A stretch of 64,000 nucleotides of DNA, from assembly GCA_013399855.1 (NCBI GenBank), contig VXAY01003154.1:1056106-1120105 (forward strand). Reading direction: 5' to 3'. Every line of letters begins with the position of its first letter. Position 1 is the first letter of the stretch. The notes under the pieces are model-generated. The model saw only the letters and a list, made by a program, of their open reading frames with translations, did not search any database and was not told the origin of the DNA. The stretch is from Oxyruncus cristatus. Taxonomy: Eukaryota; Chordata; Aves; Passeriformes; Cotingidae. A program made the translations under genes and the position numbers. Shown in pieces: positions 49,701-60,290 of this stretch.

Positions 49701-52700
49701 CGTCATGCCCAACTATATATGTACATAAACTGTAATTCATCCTTTAAAGGTCTCCATTTGTTTCTCTGCCATTTTCCAACTGTTTTTAAATGCTTCAAAA
49801 ATATTCTGTGCATTCAAAAGTACAAAAAAATACCAGTATAATTCCACTAATGGTGAGGCATCAACAAAAAATCACAGATCACATTTGCTTTACCGTTAAG
49901 ATTTAGCCAAGAATTTCTTTAGCGTCAGTGAGTGACATTGTCTAAATGCTTGTGCTTACTATGCAGAATTTTCATATGCTCTCTGTAAACTTAAACCGGT
50001 ATCAAATTCACAGATTTTGAATCATTAAGTTGAGCATGACCAAAGAAGTACCTGGATTTTATACTACTCTAGATAATTTATTGTAAAAAATAGCAGCAAT
50101 CGTTGATGTTAGGAATTCCATGAAAACACAGGGTGAATCAATTATGGCTAAGACTCTCTCTCTGGAGAAGCAAGCAGTAACAAAACCCCAGAAAATCATA
50201 AACCACCACTAGAAAAACCAAATGGGTGATTCAGAGCTGGTAAGAGCACAAAGTGTGGAAAGATGGAAAAATACAGCTGCCCTACTACTATTGTTTCTAT
50301 GGTAAAGCTCATTTCAACCAAAGGGTACATGAATCAGATACCTAAAAGGCTGACAACTGAAAGCTGAGTAAATACAGTTACCAAAAACTAACATGAGAAG
50401 GAGCTGTAATACCTCAGTTCAAGAAGGGGGAAGACCTCAAGGATCAGAAGATAAGCAAGTAAGTGTTCTACAAAAGAACAAAAGCTTTTCCAAGTGTGCT
50501 TTCGTATTGTTGATGGACTCAGAGCAGTCGAAGTGCAAATATTAAAATCAGAGAAGATTTTTCTTGAACCAGGATTGCACCATTTGACTCTCTTAGGGAT
50601 ACCAAGAAAGCAAAATTAAAGAAAACAGCCCAGAGAAGCAGGCTGAATAATGCAGGCAGTATATAGTGCAGATGTACAAAACAGACACCCAGTAACTTCA
50701 AGAACCTGACATTTTATCATTAAAAGCTATTAATTTTTCACTGATTTGATGGAGCTCTTCGGATTTATACCAGCTGGAAATCTTTAAAGTGTTGGGGTTA
50801 ATTTCACTTACTGAAAATATTTTGGCAAATTACAAGAACTACAAGATGGGAGTAAGGAAAAACATAGATTTTTCACACCTCACTCCTTAACACACAGTTA
50901 ATTGGAACGGTCTTTAAGGACTGAATTATATGGTATCTGATAAGAGAGAGAAGTCCACCCAAAGTCTTCTTAGCCTTAGCTTACAAAGGGAAATGTATCA
51001 GCTTACCTGTACACACCTATACACCACACAAGTCACTTATTTCCCATTAGCTGCCATTGATTAAAATGAGTAAACCTTGGTTCTGCTAAGGTCATTAGAC
51101 AGCTTAAAGGTCATAAATAACTCCAGTGTCTAGAGGTAAATTTCATGTACAAACCACCTTGGTTTGTGGGTTAGATCAACAAGAGTTATCCAATTTCTGT
51201 CAGCAGAACAAGTGTGTACTCTATAAAGCACATATTTAAGAGCTTTTGTTAAATTGGGGAGTAGTTAAGATCAGCGAAGAGAAATAAAGGCTCTTAAATG
51301 TGTCAGGCAAAATTTCACTCATTCTGAATTCTCTGCTTCTACAGTCTTCACCTCCAACAAAATTACTTAAATACTTAACGTGATGAAAATAAATTGTAAT
51401 GGTACAAAGGTTATATATGTATATATATGTGATATGTATATTTAGTGCTCAGTAAAAATAAGCTGGAGATACTGTGACACAAAACTAGAAAACTGTAGGG
51501 TTGCAATTTTCACAGAAATATCCCACTTCTGACAGTTTACATATATGCATTAAGATGGATAAGAATTTTATTACATAATTGCAGAGTAGTGAGTAATCAT
51601 GGTAGATTATTCGACCTTTCTTCTAACATGTCGCAGATTCTATAAAATTTATCACTTAACGGAAAGATGTGCTACTAAAAGAACAGAAGAAATTGGGGTT
51701 TTTTACTGTCAAACAGTAAGATCTCCCAATTTTACTAGCACATATTTTTATGAAATCATAGTGGGAAAATCTACCTAAAATGAAACTAAAGAACTTCTAT
51801 TGCAATACAAACATAGAAAGTAAATGGTGCAAACACAAAAAGATGCAACAGTTTGGTTTCTTCTATTATGACTTGCTACAACAACCTTCCCTTTTGAGTT
51901 GTTCTTAGACTTATAAGGGGTGTTCCCACAACAGAAAAAACAGAACATTAGAGATGTTGAGATTTCCATCCTGCCTGATTTTTTTTTGCCTATGTACAGT
52001 CCCAACAGACTCTTTCGCCTTGTCAAAAAGGTAATGAAAGTTTGCAAATACTGCATTCAGAGGTCTTCCTTCAGTCAGGATTTATCATCCCTTATTCACA
52101 AACCTCAAAATGTGCATGCAAAATAAACAACACAATTATGAGTGAATGATAGGAAAGCTGGGTTTGTTTTTGATTGAGGTGTGGTTGCTTCTTCAGTATA
52201 AATGTCATGTTACTCGCATTGGAAAATTAGTATTTTGAAATTCGTCCTTTTCACCTGTTTTTCTGAGTGCTGAGAGAATGAATTATCATCAAGATGATGA
52301 GACAAAACCCAAGGTCTCAGAATCTGGAACTTCATATATTCTCACACAAACGCAGTTTGAATTACACTATTTTAATTTAATATTTGCAGTTATAGTGTTA
52401 TATAAATTATGAGATATTTATCATACATTAAAAAATACTGCCTTCTATCTCAGTGTGTTTTATATTCTGCACAAGTTACTGTTAAGTTCAGACTAAAAGC
52501 CCATTATCCACAGTCTATTCATCCAACCATAGCAAAGTAAAAATATTGGAGTACTTTTAAACAGACACAGAGTGTGTGAAGACAGGCTAAATCAGTGGAG
52601 AATATAAATAGCTGCTTTTTATTATGATTACATACAGTTACAGTAGCAACCTACTGCCAAGCCTCGTGAAATGGCATAAAAATAGTGTAAAATTTATCTG

Positions 52701-52863
52701 TGACCTTCCTAGATATGTAGCTGAGATTTTTTGGTCTGGGGTTAGTGTGTTTTTGTGTCTCAGAACACTGTCCTGCAGAGGCTGGGATTTGCCCAACAGC
52801 TCTGTTTTACTCTCTGTTCTCCGCCTAGATGCTCTTGAATGTGTTGAGGGGTGATGCTGTGTG
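46721..52863. other. AT-rich unique sequence, no gene seen
   Basis: About 6.1 kb without a recognisable gene or transposon. A 15-nt A run (48772-48786) and a TA/TG-rich stretch at about 51412-51442 are the only simple repeats noted. All open frames are below 95 codons. Confidence 0.55.
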
Positions 52864-53358
52864 TCTGGGAAGCCCATTCCAATGCCTCACAACCCCTTCT
52901 GTGAAGAAATCCATCCTGATGTCAGACCTGAACCTCCCCTGGTGCAGCTAAAGGCTGTTTCCACATGTCCTGACAGTTGTTACCTGGAAGAAGGGGCCAA
53001 CCCCCATCTGGCTCCACCATCCTGTCAGGGAGCTGTGCTGAGCTATAAGTCTCCTTTTCTCCAGGCTAAAAAGCCAGGAGGCTTTTCTCCAGAGCTATAA
53101 GTCTCCTTTTCTCCAGCTCCCTCAGCCACTGCTCATCAGACTTGTGCTCCAGATCTTTTCCCAGGTCTGTTGCCCTTCTCTGGACACATTCCAACACCTT
53201 GATGTCCTTCCTGCCCAGAACTGGACACAGCACTCGAGGTGTGGCCTCACCAGTGCCCAGCACAGAGGGACAATCACTGCCCTGGTCCTGCTGGCCACAC
53301 TATTCCTGATACAGGTCAGGATGCCATTGCCCTTCTTGGCCACCTGGGCACACTGCTT
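52864..53358 (-). mobile_element. CR1: CR1 LINE portion lacking its 3' terminus
   Basis: Minus-sense CR1 beginning inside the element at GGGAAGCCCATTCCAATGCC, so the terminal repeat and the GTTGGAAAGGACC block are missing. It extends further into the body than other copies: GGGCCAACCCCCATCTGGCT, CTTCTCTGGACACATTCCAA, CCCAGAACTGGACACAGCAC, CTCACCAGTGCCCAGCACAG and CTTCTTGGCCACCTGGGCAC. A 24-bp segment starting AGCTATAAGTCTCC is duplicated 52 bp apart (53041-53064 and 53093-53116), a later local rearrangement. Confidence 0.92.
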
Positions 53359-54519
53359 TCTTCCTTCTTGCAGAACCACTCACAAGATCTGAGTTCTGGG
53401 CAGGAAGCTTGAGCTATAGGTCTGTCTATTTTCATTATTGATTCCTGGGGTTTGCAGTATCAGGCAGAGTAACCATATTCCCTTTTTTAAACATTACAAT
53501 TTGCTATTTGGATTGAAAAGTTTTAAGATGCAAGAAAGAAACTGAATATAAAATATTTTGTGGGTTACCACTGGGAAATCTGATGCACAAAGAAGAATTA
53601 CAGCCATGCAATCCTTCCTAAAAATAAAAGTTTAGTATGAAATACACCCATAGGAAATCTTTAAAATATTCAGTTTGCTATCTGGAAAGTCAGTATTTAC
53701 GTGGTCTTCAAAAAGCCATAATCTTTAATGTGAGTTTAGCATTTTTAAATGCACATTAATTTGTACACACCTCTAGCATAATTATGTGCTCCATTAGGTC
53801 CCAAGTGTGCAGAATTCTGAATTCTAATTGGATGGCATTAATTACCCTCTGCTAGGAATACACAATATTCTGAAGGGTTTATCCAATCATTTAGTGTACT
53901 CCCAAACCTAATTCTCACACTAGCAATCAAATCATTGCTATTACCAAGTCACCCAGTATTTCATTAGTAAAGACTCACTGGAGTTACCTATATAATCACT
54001 GATAAAGCTGAGCAAATACTGAACACCATGGTTGCAGCTAAAATGAGAGAATATAGGCCATAAGGGCACAGGAGAAAGGAGGTTGGGACTGCCACAGTCT
54101 GCTGATGGTGAAAAAAATGCATCTGTGTATAATCAAGACCGAGGACAAAAATTAACCCAGGAAAAAAAATTTAAGAAAATGTAAAAGAGGGCAGGAGACT
54201 GAAAGTTAGAGGCTTCTAAGAATTATAAATTAAGGGAATAAGAGCTGCAAGGCATAGGAAGGAAATGGAGGGAGGCATTGATGCCTAAGCATGGATAATG
54301 AGGTCAAAATACCAATCCCATGAGTTGGGTGATCACTACTTAGCATTTGTATTAAAATAACATCCAAACCTGCAAGGATAGAATCTAGGACAGCTATTAT
54401 GTTACTTATACACCCTTGTCATTAGAAATTTTGTCACAATGTCCAATTCAAGCTCAGTACTTGTCACATTGTCGTTGGCAAAAAGGCTTCAATTCAGGCA
54501 ATTTTACTCCATTATTTTA
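53359..54519. other. AT-rich unique sequence, no gene seen
   Basis: No gene or transposon seen. The stretch 53740-54010 carries several TAATTA-type cores and a GAATTCTGAATTC duplication, mildly reminiscent of conserved noncoding DNA, but nothing decisive. Confidence 0.45.
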
Positions 54520-55260
54520 TTGACAATTAATATAAATTTAATTTCTGATTTGGGTATTGAGATAAAAAAGAAGACAATTAAAATCTTCCCTTAGGGAAAT
54601 ACCTGACCCCTTCTCCAGATTCAGCTCCAGTCCAACTTTTCTCTTTCCCAGGCTCAATTTGCCCCACTGTTTCTGCATTACACTCAGATACACTCCCAGT
54701 CCCCTTGGCAAGGTCTCTCTGTAGTGGTTTCTTTCTGCTGTCCTTGTTTCTTACTTGTTTTCCTCCACCACACTGTTTCTTGTTCCTCCTGTGTTCTGGA
54801 AGGGTCCTCCTGGGGCCACAGCTCCTCAGGGGTGTCCCTGCCGCTGTGTGGATCGTCCACGGGCTGCAGTCCTCTGAGGGGTGTCTGTATTCTAGTGGGG
54901 GTCCTCTAAGTAACATTCTCCCTCAGGAATGTCCCTACTCTGGTGTGAGTTGCCCATGGGCCATAATCTTTCAGGAGTGTTCCTGCCCCAGGTAGGGGCT
55001 GCAGCGCCTCAGAGATACCTCAGGGGTAGCACTTCCTTCCAAGAGTGAATCTACAACCATATTCCCAAGTATTCCATGTGTCTCCTCCATTTCTCCTCTG
55101 CTTTATCTCCACATTTCTCTGAACATGTCCCTTCATATAGCTCTTCATGTGTCTCCTCCCCACGTGGATTCTGTGTACCTGTTCTTGAACACTGTTGAAC
55201 AGCAAATCCTGGTGCTCACCTGCCCGGCCGCAGTGTTGATGCCCTTCATCCTTGTGCCAA
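54520..55260 (-). mobile_element. Decayed avian LTR relative
   Basis: It opens with an AT-rich segment (ATTAATATAAATTTAATTTC) like that of the LTR at 43875. A C/T-rich region follows, then several degenerate units built on GGGCTGCAG and CCTCAGGGGTGTC (54800-55020), parallel to the tandem array of the better copy. Similarity becomes vague after about 55100. The 112-codon minus frame and the 96- and 131-codon plus frames are overlapping and repeat-derived. Ends are approximate, and the assignment rests on ordered resemblance only. Confidence 0.45.
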
Positions 55261-57284
55261 ATTTCCCTGTTCTTTCAGTTTTCTCAACATTAATTCAGAA
55301 AGTTAGAAGTTTATTGCATGTGTTACATTTCCCAGGTCCCCGTCTACTTACTCCACTTCACTCTTTAACGTATTTGCCTGAGACTTTCACAGTGTTCAGC
55401 AGAGACTCCCCTGTGCCTGGGAGGGCAGAGAACTCCTTCTCATGGCTTTTGTATATTTCAGAACTTAGGTTGATGCTGCTTTTTTTTTTTGCAAGTTTTT
55501 TATTAAGCCACTCATTGTAACCTCAAGTTCTTCCTTCACAGAACTCCTATCAACTAATCCTTATCTTGATTCTACAAACTGTTTTGCTAAGAGTGCATAA
55601 TGACCAATGTCAGGTTACATTTCATCTATCCCATTTCTCCAAGCTGTAAAAATCATTCTGAAATGCCATTAACAGTACTTGCAACCAATCTTGCTATATT
55701 TACAGGCAGTCCCACTCTCCTGCCACTCAGATCTTTACTAGAAATGGTAACTAATGTTGCTGATAGCTTAAATTCTCTACTCTAGTGATTGTGGAAACCT
55801 CCACTTTATGAAGTTTCTTTTTGTTTCCCTTCCCCTGAAAACCCAACCATGTGGTTTTCTTGAAAATTCTTTTCTCTCTATAATGATTCAAGCAGTAAAG
55901 CACCCCCTTCTGATCACATACACTGTAGAAAGAATTTGTGTAATACATTTAAAATATTTAGTTCCAATTAGCAGTAAGGCATCTTTTAGAGGACTTCTAA
56001 CAACCCAAAAGGAGGACAAAAAGAGTTAGACTCTGCCTTACTCCAGATGTCCTAGAGGGTTTGTTTGGAGCCGACCGGAACCAAAAACCCCTTAAATCTT
56101 CTCAGAGCCTGCACTCTATCGGAAGCTACTGCTTACCTCAGGCCTGGGAGACTTGGAACAAATTCAGATGTTCTGCTAAATAATTTTCAAGACAAAAGAG
56201 AGCAAAAACATTTCTGGAATCTATTTTTTCCTTGCTGAAAGCCTTTATCTGTTAAAAAATGAAAACAAACCAGAAAAAGGATATTCTTTGTGGCCATATT
56301 TCAAGACATAATTCCACTTACAAAATAAAACTTTAAATTCAAGGCATCGTTTTCATAGTGATAAGGAAATCTTCCATAAACCATAGGCCTATGCGGAAGA
56401 GAGCAATCAATATAACTGATAAAGAAATGTTCTGTAAACCCCTTACTCTATCACATCGCGGTTCATCAGAAAAACCATTGGCTAAACTCCAAGTTAGGAA
56501 GAATAAGGCAATCAGCAACAGCTTTACACATCCTTTTCTTGCAGTGAGCATCCCATTGCTCATGCTACGCTCAGATTCCCTGCCAACCTGGGGGCTTCCT
56601 GACAGGGAAAGTTGCTTTTTGCCTCTCTCCCGTCCACACACACATACAGACACACTGAGTCATTAATTTCAGATCTCAACCAAGTCACCTTCCCAATCAT
56701 TTTTCTCTGAGCTAAATATCTTTCCAGAAATACTTCCATTCTGGCATGCTTAAAAGTCTTTTTAAAAAGCTTTTTAAAGTTTGTGGGTTTTTTTTTTTAA
56801 AAAAAGTCATTAAAGAGAAAAAAAGGCTGTATTTCAGTCTTGTGAACTTTTTCCCTCGCTTGTTGATTTCACAGTTATTACTATGTTTTAATGTAGTTTT
56901 CTACAGGTCACACACAATGTGTATCTCATTCTCAAAGAAATAAGTTTCATTTGTAAAGCATTCATTATGTCTTATTAAATAAGAGCTTATTGGACACTAA
57001 GTGCATGGACTTCTTTCGAAGATAAATATAGTTTATTATCATGTTGTTAGCAGCATTTCATTTCCAACTGTTAGACCTTCATTCTTGTCTGCTAATGTAA
57101 TAAAATTAAGCCTGTAATTTCAGTTGCTTAATTTTCTATCAATGACAGTGTGATTTCTTAGCGACAGTGTCGTCCATTTAAGGGGAAAAAAACCTTTTCT
57201 CTCCCTGTGGAGGTCAGTGAGTGAGAGAGACACATTTGATTTTTCTTACACTAAAAAGTTGTCTTTTCTATTTCCTTTCAGCCC

Positions 57285-57365
57285 ACTGACAGCTGAAATG
57301 AAAAGAGAAACAGCTGACTGACAGCTGCCTGCCAGGTCACACACAGTCCCAATTACAGCTGCTCT
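57285..57365. promoter_or_regulatory. Candidate enhancer: E-box and TGACAG motif cluster
   Basis: Four CAGCTG E-boxes fall within about 75 bp (57290-57295, 57311-57316, 57322-57327, 57356-57361). Two of them lie inside TGACAGCTG (57287-57295 and 57319-57327), joining a TGACAG core of the kind bound by MEIS/TGIF TALE homeodomain proteins to a bHLH E-box. No repeat signature or coding frame accounts for the cluster. Function is inferred. Confidence 0.3.
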
Positions 57366-58364
57366 GCAGGGCCATGCACATGCTCACACTCCAGCATGCA
57401 AGGCCTCAGATCATGATTTTTCTTATATATGTTTAAATTAATACAATCTTTCTCAAGTTTGAATCTTTACATGTAAACCTTGAAACAGGCAACAACAGAA
57501 GCTCCGTGGCTTCTGCTCACAGCCAGGTTTTCAAACGTAACTGAGTAATATTTGTGAAAATATTTTCCCTTTCTGCTGTGTGTGCCATTCATTTTTATGA
57601 TCATCTATGGGTTTTTCTCTTACATTATACTTTATTACTTCAGTCAACCCACACAGCAACTACTACAGCCCACAACAGGGCTACTTTTAGCACAGATTTG
57701 CAGATTTGCAGATTTTAACCCTGGACTGAGTTACAGGCCACTGGTTAATGATGTCAGCCACTTAAAAAAAAAAAAAATAATATGTTTCTTGCTCCTACTT
57801 CTGCTGGGTCAGGAGAAAATACAATTGCTTTCCATTCTCAATTCACTTACTCTTCAGCTGGAGTGGAAGAAGGAAATGCTGTCACCCCTACCCCACCAAA
57901 CACAAGATCTGAAATTCCAAGGGGATGCAGGAAACAAGTGCTGGCATTATTAAAACTGAAGGAAAAATAATAAATTGCATCAAACAAGATGGTCTGAGGA
58001 GCACACACTGGGAGGAAGAGCCTCACTGCAGGCTGAAATGCTGCTTCACCATGTATGGGGCTTGCCTTTTGTCAAGTTGATCACCTGAAACTCCAGGAGT
58101 TTCTGATAGTTAATTGAAGCTGAACTTCAGCAAATATTGTGTCCAAATAAGATTACTTGGGCTTTTTGGGCGACCATAGAAGTTCTCCCCAGTTTTAGCC
58201 GCAAAACTTTGGAAACTTTACTTCAAAGCAATGTACAACACAGTTCAACAAGGCATCAACCTCTGTAAAATATTATCATGTCTATTAACAATAGCAAAGA
58301 GCTTTTTGGGAAGAATTGCTTTGCCCGTGTTGTCTAACATTCATTTTCTTCCTCACCATAAGCC

Positions 58365-58415
58365 TTTGATTGGAATTCACCCCTAACCTCAAAGGTATTC
58401 CTCACTTTGATCCAA
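58365..58415. promoter_or_regulatory. Candidate TCF/LEF-type motif pair
   Basis: Two exact CTTTGAT cores occur 31 bp apart (58374-58380 and 58405-58411), with CCTCAAAGG between them on the opposite orientation. AACAATAG-type SOX-like wording lies about 90 bp upstream. Motifs this short are weak evidence on their own. Confidence 0.2.
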
Positions 58416-59570
58416 GTACAAAGGGGTCATGCTCCAAGGCATAATGTGGATTCCAATTGAATTTCCTTCAATAAATATTGCTTGTGAGGAACAAAGTGAA
58501 AGCTTAGTGAGGTTTAAAGCTTTACATTTTATCTTTGGAATGGTTGCATTTAGAAATAATCTGCTGTGAAGTGAGCGCACTGTAAACAGTTTCATCTGAA
58601 AGAACGGAACTTTTTCTAATAATTAGTCCTTCGCCTCACTTTTTACTTGAAATTATAATTTCAGAATTATTCTGATTCCTCCTCTCTTATGTAAAAAGGC
58701 AAATTTACAGAGGATCTTTTTATACACACTATTACTTTTTCCTCATTCTCTCCATCCCAGACTCGAATAGTTTACTGATCACAAGTTATATCTAGCAGAT
58801 CATTGTTTCCTTTTCCTTTCCTATTCAACTGTATAAATCTGTAATCCTCTAGTAGCAAGCATCCAGCTGTGGTCCAAATAACTTGTTTATGAAGTTCCTC
58901 AAAGTAAGTACCTTTTTTTTAAGTAAATACTATTTTCATAGACTATGCCACTGCTGGAAAGGATTTCGATTCATGACCAAGACTGCAATATGCTATAAAA
59001 TAATTCTAATAATATAGGTCCTTAATCTATTTTAATGCCTTTTTTTTTTCTCCTGAACACAATTTTGATTCCTTTTAATTTATTTATATGGAGCCACAGA
59101 GATTTTGAAGTTTGCATTCCGTGTTTTGCTTTTAATATATAAACTTTTATTCCAGAAATGATTTACTATTTGGAAACTTGGAATTGTTTCTATTAAAAAC
59201 ACATGGTTTTATTTTGTAGAATAGCAAGAAAAAAATAATTTAATTAAGAATAATCATGAGGACAAAGGTATCAACACATGAATGGGTTTCCTGAGAAAAC
59301 CCCTGTCTGATTTTATTGCTACCCTCTTAAAAGACTCATATCCCTTTCAATGAAGGAAAAACAGATTTAAGGAGATACCATTTCATTTCTACCACAAAAA
59401 AAAAAAAAAAATTCCCTAATAAACCGAGAGCTATTTTGCTGCCAGGAAAAAAAATTCCTCTCATTGGATGTAGAACATATTTGATACTTCAAATCTTATA
59501 GCCACCCTAAAATTTGTCAGAAAGCTTGTTGAGTTTCAATCTCTTATGATGCTCTTGTAATCAAGCTAAA

Positions 59571-59595
59571 AAAAGTAGTACCTGGTACTACTTTT
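59571..59595. repeat. 25-nt palindrome (12-bp arms, 1-nt centre)
   Basis: AAAAGTAGTACC (59571-59582) is followed by one T and then its exact reverse complement GGTACTACTTTT (59584-59595). A related GGTACCAGGTACTG lies 20 bp further on (about 59616-59629). It could extrude as a cruciform or, if transcribed, fold as a tight hairpin. It lies just upstream of the ancient CR1. Confidence 0.85.
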
Positions 59596-59639
59596 GGTAG
59601 CACCTCAAGGTAGGTGGTACCAGGTACTGTTGAGATCTT

Positions 59640-60290
59640 ATTTTCAGGATCTCTTTGCATGCTGGCCTGTACAACAGATACCACCCTGGGATTATTAACA
59701 GCAGTATGGCCTGCCAATGTCATATGATTAGAAAGATTAATAGAATCAATAACCAGATGAATTATGTCCTGCTTGGGAATGCTAAGGGACTACAAGGACC
59801 ATTTTCAGGCAACACGCATCAAAGAGCACAATGGGACAAATGAGGAAAATATGGATGAGGACAGCTATGGAGCCAGAGACCTCAAAGACTTGAATTGTAT
59901 TTTGAGAGTTACTCAGAATGGTTGGTTTAAAGATGAGAAGATTCAGGAGACATAAAAATGGCACACGCTAGAAGCTGCTGCCAAAGGCAAAGAAGAACAC
60001 TGTGGTTGTGTCTATGTCAAACAGATAAACTAATGAACTTATATCGCATCAAAAGATTTGGCTTATGCAAAAAACTTCTCAACAATATAAATCATGGTAC
60101 ACTGAACTAAAGATCCTTGAAGACTGCAGATTTACCCTCACTAGGGGATTTTAAGAAAAGGTTTGATAAATATCTGCCAGGTTACAAAAATATATATCTA
60201 TATAATAAAGTTATAGTTGATACTGGCCTCGGCAGGAAGACGGTCAAGACATCGTCCCTTCCAGCTTGACAGGTCCTCGAGGCCAATAGT
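59640..60290 (+). mobile_element. CR1: Ancient, highly diverged CR1 LINE
   Basis: Plus-sense relic of an old amniote-type CR1. Landmarks fall in the right order: CACCCTGGGATTATTAACAG (about 59682), then a decayed middle, AAAGATGAGAAGATTCAGGA (about 59929), CTAATGAACTTATATCGCAT (about 60031) and AAAAACTTCTCAACAATATA. These are followed by AGGGGATTTTAAGAAAAGGT, GATAAATATCTGCCAGG and CGTCCCTTCCAGCTTGACAG with TCCTCGAGG at the 3' end. Only family-level words survive, divergence is far greater than in the other copies, and the terminal repeat is absent. The wording matches older CR1 lineages shared by birds, turtles and crocodilians more than the young bird subfamilies. Confidence 0.72.

Larger units (their letters stand above)
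55261..59570. other. Repeat-poor sequence with candidate regulatory blocks, no gene seen
   Basis: No confidently coding sequence or transposon. Frames of about 100 codons on both strands at 56339-56666 and a 123-codon plus frame at 57582-57953 show no recognisable domain. Motif-dense segments at 57280 and 58370 are listed separately. A-runs occur at 57764-57777 and 59396-59411. Confidence 0.45.
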
